Source: Hymenoscyphus infarciens
Lineage: Eukaryota; Ascomycota; Leotiomycetes; Helotiales; Helotiaceae
Direction of reading: 5' to 3'
Length of the DNA: 64,000 nt
Assembly (NCBI GenBank): GCA_001414345.1
Contig: LLCB01000001.1
Location: 434,001 to 498,000 of the forward strand
Shown piece after piece: positions 11,537-20,540 of the stretch. Numbering within the stretch: position 1 is the stretch's first letter; each line of letters opens with the position of its first letter. Below the pieces are notes generated by a model. It was not told where the DNA came from. It did no database searches and saw only the letters and a program-made list of their open reading frames with translations. The translations under genes were made by a program, and so were the position numbers.

Positions 11537-14500
11537 TTATACCTTCGTATCAGGAGAGTAATTTTCCATCACCCAGCTCCAAATCTTACAAACAAGTACT
11601 TTATCAACAGGCCCAACTCTCTGCATCGCCTCACTCTCAAAACGAGAATTGTTTGTGCAAAAGAGAACTTCCGAGGATTGGGGATCCGTATTTTCGTAAG
11701 CTGATTTCCAAAATCCTAAGAGTCTTTTAGCTGGGTGATCCCCTTTTTCCAATGCCCGTAACCACACTGCTGGTTCTACAATGTCAAACTTTTCTGGTGC
11801 CATTTCCCGCACCCACATAAGCAGGTCATTCCATGAGGAACTTTGAGTCTGGTTGACCAAATGATATACCATACAGCCATCAGTTTGTCTTTCGTTGAGG
11901 GTAATTTCAGTGACTGCCGCTGCGGCAATATCCAATGGTAGCCAGCTCAACCTTTGGTTGAGTGCCGGTAGGCATTCGAGTTGACCAACCGTACTCAAAA
12001 TGAGTGGAAATGCTTCGCTGGTGTTCCAAATCCCATGTTCCGTATCTCCTGTAAGTTGACCAATTCGTAAAATCTTTACCCTTCCTCTCATACTCTGGTT
12101 TTGAGAAGCATTGAAGCAGATAGCTTCAGCAACCCATTTGCTTTGAGAATATCCCAGACTGCCGCCATCTGCTGGAACGTGTGATATGTGTTCTTTAACA
12201 GAAGATGAATGAGCAGAATTACGAACGCTAGCTACGCTAGAGCAAAATATAAATTTTGCTGGATAATGACATGACTCCGTAAGAGTAATAAGATTTTTAA
12301 TACCGTGGATGTGATCGGGGACGAATGATTGTAGAGGGAGTGCGAAGTTTACTGCCCATGCGGCCTAATATAATTAGAAAACACAGAATATGATCGGAGA
12401 AATAAGTTCTTACATGGATTACATGAGTAGTCTCTTGTCTAATTTCATTCAAGCTTGAAGATGAGAGTCCCAAGTCCGGTTTCCCGAGCCATGAGGCTAG
12501 ACACACGACTGTGTCGTCCGAGTCAGACAATTGAGACTTGTGTCGCTGGCGCAGGCTTTCGGAAACTCTCAATCGCGCCTCATCATCATCTGCTGCTCTT
12601 ACCAAACAGATGATTTTACGTGTGTTTGGGTCACATCGTAGAAGATCCAATACGTGGGAACCCAATGCTCCAGTTGCCCCCGTGAGTAGCTGAGAAGAGT
12701 CAACTTGTGGTAATTGACTAGATTCAAGGAGCACGTACAATTCCATGTGAAGTAGGTCTTCCAAATTTCCCCCTGTTAGGAAGAAACTCGAAATTAGAGA
12801 ATCGCTTGACGATCTCCAACATTTCACCAGACTCCATCTCGAGACCAGATGAGGTACCATCACGTAAATCAAGTATGTAACGGGAAAGCCTAGCTGGTAA
12901 GCGACATGCAGGACCTGGCAGCAAAGAACTTACCTAGCAACATTTCCACAATCGTAGACAATATTCCAAGGAAGCGAGTCTGTTCCCCAACCAAGTTTCT
13001 ACAAATCTGTCAACATCTCGATAAAGGGAGTGTGTCAATAGTGGGTTGGGCATACCCTCTGTACGATGTTCTTGATTGCGATGGCCTTCGCTGAATCAAC
13101 ACCATGATGATAAAAGTCGGATTCTTTGCCGATATCGGACTCCTCGCCTAGTGTTTCTCCAACAATACTACTAATGAGTGATACCATGTCTTCGTAGGTG
13201 TAACGCGATATATCGTGTCTCTTAAAATTGGAACGGTACAGAGTTTCGATATCTTCTGAGAATCTTTGTTCCGCTGTAATTCGATTTATGGTCCCCTTGC
13301 TGCTCCTCTCAAGTGCGGGTGAGCTTCCAGACATAATCATAAGCATATCTCTCGTTATTTTGGCGTGGGCCTCTCCCTTCGTGTTTGCATTCCGAATCAC
13401 TTCCCAAATTTCGTCCTCAGAACTAGGTTCCTTGGAACCATCTACAGGGAATACGAGAGCCCCAGGAACCTGTCTTCCATTTCCAAATACAAGGACTTCT
13501 TTGATCAACGGCGATTTGGATCTGATGGATTCTTCCATGGGAGATGGGTCGAATTTCTTCCCTGTAATCAAGGTTATCTGACTATCACTTCTGCTGTGAT
13601 ATCTCCATGCTCCCTGGATTGTCGGGTGGGCTTCAAAAAGATCGCTTGTTGCAAAAGCGCCATCACTTCTATTTCTCTTTGCCATCTGAGGCCAATTATT
13701 CGGAACAACTAGTTCAAAGAGGTTAGGAGAATTGCTCGTTTTTTCGAATTGGAGCAGGCTGTTTCTTGGTGAGGCGCGAAGATATTCCCAGTTTTTGTCT
13801 GTCTCATATGTTCGGTGAGAGGAAAGGAGAAAACCACATTCGGAAGAGCCGTACCTCGAGACGAGGTTCACACCTTCAGTAACAAAGGTGTCTCCAATGT
13901 TGGTAGGAAGTGCCGCTCCCCCAACACCGACAAGAGTCATTTCTCTAAGCATTTGCATTCCCATCGATTCTTGAGCGAGAAGCTGGAGGACATAAGGAAC
14001 ACTGGTGAAGTACTCAATCTTTTGGTGCGGTACTTGGGAGGAGACAGTGACACAAGAAATGATATTTTTGGCGGTGATTGGCACCTCAGCAGTGGGAAAA
14101 AGCCAGATGAGGGCCTTGCTTGTCCATGCTCGTAGACAATCCGTCACACCTGCGTGATATAAAGGAGTTGTTGAAAGTGTAGCAGAGGGCTGGCCATCCA
14201 GGCATGGTAAAACTGCGACAGCACCATTGTGGGTCTGTGTGATTGGCTTTGGGAGTCCACTTGAAGTTCCAGACGTATGACGAAAAAAGGCTACCTCGCT
14301 TGTTGATTGTTTGCGCAAAGGTGTATATTCTATAAATTCCTCTCTTGGTCTGGTTACTTGTCGGAGATCTTTGTTTTGAGATTGCCAAAACAATAACTGG
14401 GTTTCAAGGTGCACATCAAGCTGGGCTGTTGTGTGCGCGAGTTCAGCATGCTCCTTGTCGTGGAATAATAATGAAACATTGCATGCCTTGCACAATTGTT

Positions 14501-15030
14501 CGATGGCCGGTGGCTTACACTGAGGTCTGGTGGAGAATTAGTTGAGGAACGATTTGATATCATATGAATAACACCTCTACAAAACAGCATCAACTTACGC
14601 AATTAATAGTACAGAAACTCCAGCTCTCATGAGGCCTAGCCAGGCAAACAGAAAATCCAGTGAGCTTGAACAGAGAAGTCCAACGCATACCACCTTGTCA
14701 CCCACCACTAGTTTTTTCAATATATCTGTAAATCCTGAAGCGATTGCCAAAGATCCCGTTTGTAATTCGCCAAATGCTGCCAGGTGTCAGAATATATTTC
14801 GAGACCCTCAAAAACAACCTACTGAAAATATCGTGACCCCATTCTCTACCCTTTCTCGGAACCGGAAAAGCAACAGCCCAGTTATTTGGAACCCGCTTTG
14901 CTTGTATATCCATGAGATCATTCATGGTCTTGAACTCTGACGGTTTTCTGGAATTTATCTCGGCTGCTTCGCCTAACGTGCAGGTGAAGTAGTTCGTCAT
15001 CGGAACCGCATTTTTGATATCCGTCGACAT
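11537..15030 (-). CDS. NRPS-like carboxylate reductase: adenylation - thiolation - thioester reductase
   Basis: Seven exons in transcript order (15030-14823, 14776-14599, 14526-13056, 12998-12934, 12889-12739, 12689-12414, 12364-11537) give 1058 residues with every phase closed. The adenylation domain covers about residues 20-520; core motif A3 is FRHTSGTSSGLPKPI (about 210-224), and the later RSDSQ..TGKKFDPSPME block is typical of adenylate-forming reductases. A carrier domain follows, with phosphopantetheine serine S607 in GVDSAKA. The C-terminal half is a Rossmann thioester reductase: TGATGALG (about 694-701) and the Y855-x3-K859 pair. There is no condensation or thioesterase domain. Family knowledge: such enzymes activate a carboxylic acid with ATP, load it as thioester and release it with NADPH as aldehyde (or alcohol). 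It stands head-to-head with an aldo/keto reductase and beside three mycosporine-type enzymes, so I infer it reduces the carboxyl of an amino acid or amino-acid mycosporine. Alternatives are an aryl-acid or aminoadipate-type reductase unrelated to the neighbours. The substrate pocket cannot be read by eye. Confidence 0.93.
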
Positions 15031-15448
15031 CGTTAGGTGTTCCTTGAAAGAAAACTTTTGTTTGGAAAGTCTCAGGATGCAGCTCGGTTTTTGGGGTTAT
15101 GCAATAGGGTACAATTCAACGGCGGTTACACGACCAATGTTGAGTACGTCATGGCCGTTAAGCAGACAATTTAAGCCAAGCCCTAAATTGGCATACCACC
15201 AACAGCGCACGCATAACCTTTAATGAAGTGACGATGAAAATGTTGTTGAGTGATGATAGGCGTGATGTAGAAGATGCTTGCAATTTTCTAGCAGTTCTGA
15301 CTTCAAGATGCGTCATGGATAAAGTGGTGGCGTCAACTGTCTTACCTTACATGGCTTGAGTTCCACAACACAACCCATCAAAGCTGCGACAGTAAACGTC
15401 TGTCAAGAACCTGGATCATATTCTTGTACATACCGGAAATCCTTCATC
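15031..15448. promoter_or_regulatory. Divergent promoter between NRPS-like reductase and aldo/keto reductase
   Basis: About 420 bp separate the two start codons. A CCAAT box at 15134-15138 lies next to TACGTCA at 15145-15151 (TGACGTA on the minus strand, a bZIP/CRE-like half site). The same pair of words occurs before the ATP-grasp gene. Shared control of the two reductases is an inference from the head-to-head layout. Confidence 0.5.
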
Positions 15449-16412
15449 ATGGCCTCAAAACTTTCCATCGACGACTGTTTTGTTCTACCCAATTCCTCAG
15501 TCAAGATTCCTCGTCTCGGCTTCGGGGTCTACAAAGCAGCTGGAACAAAATGTACTGAGGCGACTCTGGCAGCACTTAAGGCAGGCTATCGACATATAGA
15601 CTCAGCCGAGTAGGATATGACTCTTAACTTTTCGTCTGACCGACCTGCTGACTGCTTTTGAACTTTGTAGGGTATACGGCAATGAAAAAGAGGTGGGGGA
15701 TGCGGTGCGACAATCACAGCTAAAACGCTCTGAAGTTTTTATCACAACCAAGATTTACTTGGCAGCTGGTAGTGTGGAGAGCACGTACCAGAAGCTTCTG
15801 GAAAGTGTAAAGAACATCGATGGAGTTGATGGATATGTCGATTTGTTCCTTATCCACAACGCTAGCGTAGGGGAAAAGAATAGAAAGGAAATCTATTTGG
15901 CTATGGAAAAACTCCTTGATGAAGGAAAGACTAGGAGCATTGGGGTTAGCAACTGGGGAATTGGACATCTTGAGGAGCTCAAGACATACGCAAAGGTTTT
16001 TCCACCGCATGTTATTCAAATCGAGGTAAGTCATCTAAAATCCGAGAAAAATTATACTATCTAAATGATCGGGTAGCTTCACCCCTTTTGCCAGCAACGA
16101 GAAGTGGTGAATTATTGCCAGAAAATTGGGATTGTTGTAGAAGCATATTGCCCTATTGTTCGCAACCAAAAAGCTGAGGATCCAACTTTGAAAGAAGTGG
16201 CAAGAAAGCACGGAAAGACTGTTTCTCAAGTCTTGATTCGGTATTGTTTGCAGAAAAACTGGGTACCTCTACCAAAGAGCGAAACACCATCAAGAATTAC
16301 CGAAAACGCGGATGTCTTTGATTTCGACATGACAAAGAATGATATGTCGAAGATCGATGGACTGGACCAGGGGAAGGCTGGGGCTCTTGTACTAGCCGTA
16401 GACAACGAATAG
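15449..16412 (+). CDS. Aldo/keto reductase
   Basis: Predicted exons 15449-15609, 15671-16025 and 16077-16412 give 283 residues, normal for NADPH-dependent AKRs. The catalytic tetrad can be followed: Asp in GYRHIDSAE, Tyr in VYGNE, Lys in TTKIYL, and His in LFLIHNA. The C-terminal cofactor-binding block (LPKSETPSRITENADVFDF) is also present. Members reduce aldehydes and ketones to alcohols with NADPH. The gene begins about 420 bp from the NRPS-like reductase and points away from it, so it may take the aldehyde released by that enzyme to an alcohol; this partner role is inferred. An in-frame ATG at 15356 exists, but the start at 15449 gives the usual short N-terminus before the first strand. 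No targeting signal is seen. General AKR housekeeping detoxification is the main alternative. Confidence 0.92.
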
Positions 16413-16904
16413 GCCTTTGAACGTTGTCACTTTGTTGCTCGCCAGCGTTGCGTTTTCTGTTCTCGTTGGGGGGAGGGAGGAACAGAACAACTTCACTTTG
16501 CGGAATGTAGTATAGAGCTGAAAAGAAAGCTGCGAAGATAGGTGAATTCGAATTCAACTTCTTATAACTTCTGTCAGTTTAACAGAAAGTGCTGTTAGTT
16601 TAAAAGAAAGTGCTGTCAGACTTTTTCAACTCAACGGTAGTCTTCGAACTTTGCAGTACTAGGGGGGATAATGCGAGGATGACAGGCATAATAAAGATAT
16701 GACTGCTGGTGGGACATCGGCGATTTTACTTTTCCATGTTGTGCAGCTATATCAGACCATTGATTGAAAGAAAGGCTATGTTGACAAACTCGAGAAGCTT
16801 ATTGCTTGTGAAATAAAAAAGAGAGAAACCACTTTGATTTTGGATTTGGTTCATAGTAAAGAAAGAATAAGCATAACAAGCTCCTTCCCTCCACAGTAGC
16901 AAAT
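16413..16904. other. Convergent intergenic region inside the block
   Basis: This lies between the 3' ends of the aldo/keto reductase and the ATP-grasp gene. A short direct repeat of the type AACAGAAAGTGCTGT / TAAAAGAAAGTGCTGT is seen at about 16580-16618. No gene is present. Confidence 0.5.
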
Positions 16905-18383
16905 TTAACATTCATAAACCCTTGAAGTACTGACGTTGCAGAGACTCCACCACCTGCCTGTCACAATGCGCACCAATAAGGAAAGGGGCCAGTATCCGAT
17001 ATACAACCACCACGTTGGCCATGGGTCCCAAACTTCATATGTTCCGTCTTTCCAATATAGCAAATGCTCCCTCAACTCCCCCCACTTGGACAAAACCTCC
17101 GAAAAGCTGATCTTGAAAGCCATGAATTCCAGCAACGGAAGAATGAGGCAAGTCACGATTTCATGAGCGACCCAATACTGCCCTGAGCCCAGTGGCTTTG
17201 CAATAAGAGGCGTCCCGGAACCATCATCTCCATCCAGCACGCTCAAGTAGGCCTCCACCATCGTTTCCCTTTGATCTCTAAATAGAATGATAGCAGTATG
17301 AGTTCTGGGATTGCATTCAATGGGCCGCAATCTCTGAGTCCTCTTCTCCCCAGTCCCCACCTCATCTGCGAAAAAGTCGAGAGAGAAATGTCCTGTCAGT
17401 CCTTCTCCCATCTTCTGTACATATGTCTCCGTATATTCCAACATTCCCTTGAACAATTCCGACTCTGGCGATAAAGCTTGATATCTCATCAACAAGTCCG
17501 TTGAAGGACAGGCTGTAAATGCTCTGATTTTTCCACGCACAATCAATGCATGTGTACAGTATTCCTCCCCGCTAATGAATTCCTGTAACACAAATGGATG
17601 TTCGATACTAGGTCGTAAACTTGAGATATATTCGCTAGTGGACGCTTCGGAAGTCGAGGGAAGAAGTCGCATTTCAGTTCGGACGGAATCCTCGATGCCG
17701 ACACACTTCATGATATATCGGGTTTTGCTTGTGAAGGGGCTGAGTGGACGTAATACGCGCATGGCATCTTCAGTGGAAGTAACTGCATGTGTATCAGGAA
17801 CCGGGAGTCCTATTTTCCGCGTATTTTCGAGAAACGAATCTTTCTCATGCAAGATTTTGGTTGTATCAATGTTGAACTGAACGGCTTTGCATTTTGTCTC
17901 TTTTTCCAAACATTCTGCTGTCGTCGCATCTTCAAGGGGTGTAGCGCTTTTGGAGCAACTGATATACAAGTCCACATTCTCAGCCTTCACAATCTCGAGT
18001 ATTTTCTGGGTTGATGTTTTGGTGGAATTGCGCCCTGGGAGTCTATAAAATTTGGACAGACACTTGGAGAACCTTGCACATACTGGAATCCCAAAGGGTT
18101 CCAAATCAGCTCCAATTACTTTGTGACCTGACAAGTAAAACGAGCGGGCTATCGTGAGTCCCTTGCTCATTCCAACACCCGTTACGAGCACTGTACGGCG
18201 GCGAAATGTTGGTGAAGCTTGTTTCTCGCGTATCTTGGTGGACTGGAGGTCGTTGTCTCGTGAGAGGATTGAGCTGAAAAATGCAAAAAGAGTACATAAT
18301 GGCGCAAAAAGAATACAGAGGGCTATTAAAGAGAAGCTCTGCAAAAAGTGCAAATAAACCGGAGAAGACGCATTGAGAGGCAT
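16905..18383 (-). CDS. ATP-grasp ligase, MysC-like (mycosporine synthesis)
   Basis: A single exon encodes 492 residues. An N-terminal hydrophobic segment (about 10-40) suggests a membrane anchor. A preATP-grasp Rossmann-like part follows (TGVGMSKGLTIARSF, about 68-82), then the ATP-grasp fold with the HPFVLQEFISGEEYCTH strand (about 262-278) and the metal-binding RPIECNPRTHTA block (about 353-364; Glu356 and Asn358 as ligands). The C-terminal region (about 405-490) has two further tryptophan-rich hydrophobic stretches. ATP-grasp enzymes join a carboxylate or phosphorylated enol to an amine; in mycosporine synthesis MysC couples 4-deoxygadusol with an amino acid. I assign that role because an O-methyltransferase and a dehydroquinate-synthase-like cyclase lie directly upstream. 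The amino acid used cannot be read. Membrane anchoring is unlike the soluble cyanobacterial enzyme and would place product formation at a membrane. Another ATP-grasp amide ligase function is possible but less fitting to the context. Confidence 0.88.
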   Translation of the reverse strand: MPLNASSPVYLHFLQSFSLIALCILFAPLCTLFAFFSSILSRDNDLQSTKIREKQASPTFRRRTVLVTGVGMSKGLTIARSFYLSGHKVIGADLEPFGIPVCARFSKCLSKFYRLPGRNSTKTSTQKILEIVKAENVDLYISCSKSATPLEDATTAECLEKETKCKAVQFNIDTTKILHEKDSFLENTRKIGLPVPDTHAVTSTEDAMRVLRPLSPFTSKTRYIMKCVGIEDSVRTEMRLLPSTSEASTSEYISSLRPSIEHPFVLQEFISGEEYCTHALIVRGKIRAFTACPSTDLLMRYQALSPESELFKGMLEYTETYVQKMGEGLTGHFSLDFFADEVGTGEKRTQRLRPIECNPRTHTAIILFRDQRETMVEAYLSVLDGDDGSGTPLIAKPLGSGQYWVAHEIVTCLILPLLEFMAFKISFSEVLSKWGELREHLLYWKDGTYEVWDPWPTWWLYIGYWPLSLLVRIVTGRWWSLCNVSTSRVYEC

Positions 18384-19022
18384 GATTTCGATGCAGAAAT
18401 AGTCAGAAGTTGGAAGCTTCCAACTTTTGGAGTGATATATATAATGATATTTAGAGAGGGGCTTGTCCTACGCATAGCTTTCGCACTGACGTAACCAATC
18501 ACCTCGAGGGCGTCATCATGACATTTTAGCCATCAGGACTCTTTAGCCGCTTGCCGCTGCTGATTTTGTCATGCAGTAATAACGCCATCATGACACCTTT
18601 AGATAGAGTGTTCACTTCGAGTGTATCGGCTCACCACATGGGTTAGGTAGTGTGATCAAGTGAGGCGCGCATCGAATATCCGACGTGTTCTATTAGTCCT
18701 GTCCTAGGAAGGCACTGTTCTAGTAGTCCTTCTTATTGGTGTGATATACTAGTCTTGCTGTCATCTCCCTTCGTTTTGCACTGGAGTCACTGACGCGTAC
18801 ACGTGATACGTATGGAGAGCCGCCAGATATTCGCTTATTTTTACATGTCAAAAGTAGGGAAATAAAGAGGTGGCGATTAATTGAGGATTTCGTCATTCTT
18901 CGAGTTCTGACGAGGAAAATATAGACAATAAACAAAATCACAGAAGGTCACAAAGTTTCTTGCTCGATGGTTGGTCATATCTCTTGGTTTTATCACTGCC
19001 TTCCAACACCGGGTTCTGGCAT
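18384..19022. promoter_or_regulatory. Upstream region of the ATP-grasp gene
   Basis: This holds the promoter of the ATP-grasp gene and the 3' end of the O-methyltransferase transcript. TGACGTA (18487-18493) lies next to CCAAT (18495-18499), as in the divergent promoter at 15.1 kb. CATCATGACA-type words occur twice nearby (about 18514 and 18587). No gene is present. Confidence 0.45.
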
Positions 19023-20021
19023 CAGTTACCACCATCCGTTTCGTCCCCCACACAAACAGTGATCTCAACACCATCCTGTTCTGAATTAGCTTCCCATAAT
19101 AAAAATATAATGGCAAATAAAACTCACAGGCTCTCCAGAGGGCTCAAAACTTTCTCTCAACTCGCTTTTGTACTTGAGGTTGGGATTACCCTTGTGGCTG
19201 TCTTCCTCTCCCCGAGAAAATGCGTCCCTCTTCTCCTCGACACTACTTCGTACATATTTCAAGTACGGTGGGTTGCCAGGATAAATAACATTATCGGCTA
19301 CGAGTACTGTACCCTCGCTAATCAAACCCAAAGACTCGCAAATTTTGAGATCTTGTGTATACAGCGGCTTGTGATGATCAAGAAAAATCATGTCCAGTTT
19401 GTTGCGCTGCGTTTGAGTGCCAAACAAAGTCTTAATACTTTCACTGCTTTGCCCTAAAATCACTTCGACAACATCATCTAGGCCTGCAAGTGCCACCTAA
19501 TATCGGGGTCAGTGTTGCCTTTTCAAGGAGTACGCCTAGGAAGAAAACAAGTAGTAAGAAGGAAACAAGGGGGGGAAATAACACGGAGAATTCCCACCAC
19601 CTACCAAAGTTTTGATATTCTTAGCGAATTTAGGATTCATTTCCAGACAAAAGTACTTTCCCCCACCAGCCGCTCGCCTCATTGCGTCGGAAAAAAGCAA
19701 TGTGGAGTATCCACAGTACCCTCCTAATTCCAGCATGATTTTCGGTTTGGTATTTTGGATGACTTCGGTTACTATCTTGCCCTTGTCTTCACCGATATTC
19801 ATAAGGTACTTCGTTCGTGCGAATTCGTCGATGGCTCCGAGAATCTTTGAAGGAGAGCCATGTAGTCCAGGCTGTTTCTGAATGAAGGCCACGAGTTCTT
19901 CCTCTCGTCCGTCATCATACTGTGAAAGCGTCAGTTGAATCATGGGCGCATTTCATTGCCTGCTCACATAGATGCCTTCGTCCTTGGCTTTATAAGCTTT
20001 GCTTTCATCAAAAGAAGGCAT
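19023..20021 (-). CDS. SAM-dependent O-methyltransferase, MysB-like
   Basis: Exons in transcript order (20021-19968, 19919-19605, 19496-19128, 19076-19023) give 263 residues with all phases closed. This is a class I methyltransferase of the catechol-O-methyltransferase type: SAM-binding motif I MLELGGYCGYST (about 80-91), the acidic end of strand 2 in YFCLEMN, and the metal/active-site block MIFLDHHKPLY (about 159-169). In mycosporine synthesis the equivalent enzyme methylates demethyl-4-deoxygadusol to 4-deoxygadusol. The gene starts about 520 bp from the cyclase gene, pointing away from it, which fits co-regulation. The last exon is only 54 bp and the first 54 bp; both are supported by frame and GT-AG borders. 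A general catechol or phenol methyltransferase would look alike, so the pathway role rests mostly on the neighbours. Confidence 0.9.
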
Positions 20022-20540
20022 ATTGAAGAATTCCCTTTGTTGTGCCTGTAGATATCTCTGAGTGTGTAACTTACACGTTCGAGAAAGTTTAGATATGAAG
20101 GTTGGTCACACGAAACATGTCATTGGTAATTTAGCTTTGGGAGCGGCCCAGGACCGGCTGGCTATCCAACCCCTAGTATTCGTATCGCAATCATGATTTC
20201 ATGTTGCAAGTGCATGAGAAATCCATCGCTTTTCATACGGGAAAGTATGCTGATGTCATTGACTCCCGATGTTGATGTCATAGTAGCTCATTGTTCAAGC
20301 TGTCAAGAACACACCACGGGCAATTCGAATTTTAACCGAGAGCCTTTGGACCAATCAGCTTCGATAGCCGGGAAACGCGCGAATGTCCGGTTTGATCGAA
20401 GGTAGGTTGCGGGAGCATAGTGTAAGTTGATATGATCATGAACAGAATCGCTCTCCCTAGAAATAGAGACTCATATCCTTCTTTCCTTTTACTTCCTGTC
20501 TACCTTTTTTTATATACTTCTCAGATCCCATTCCTCCACC
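20022..20540. promoter_or_regulatory. Divergent promoter between O-methyltransferase and sugar phosphate cyclase
   Basis: About 520 bp lie between the two start codons. TGATGTCA occurs twice (20251-20258 and 20273-20280), 22 bp apart, close to two helical turns, and CCAAT lies at 20351-20355. A pyrimidine-rich leader (about 20475-20540) precedes the cyclase ATG. The bZIP reading of the TGATGTCA words is an inference. Confidence 0.5.
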
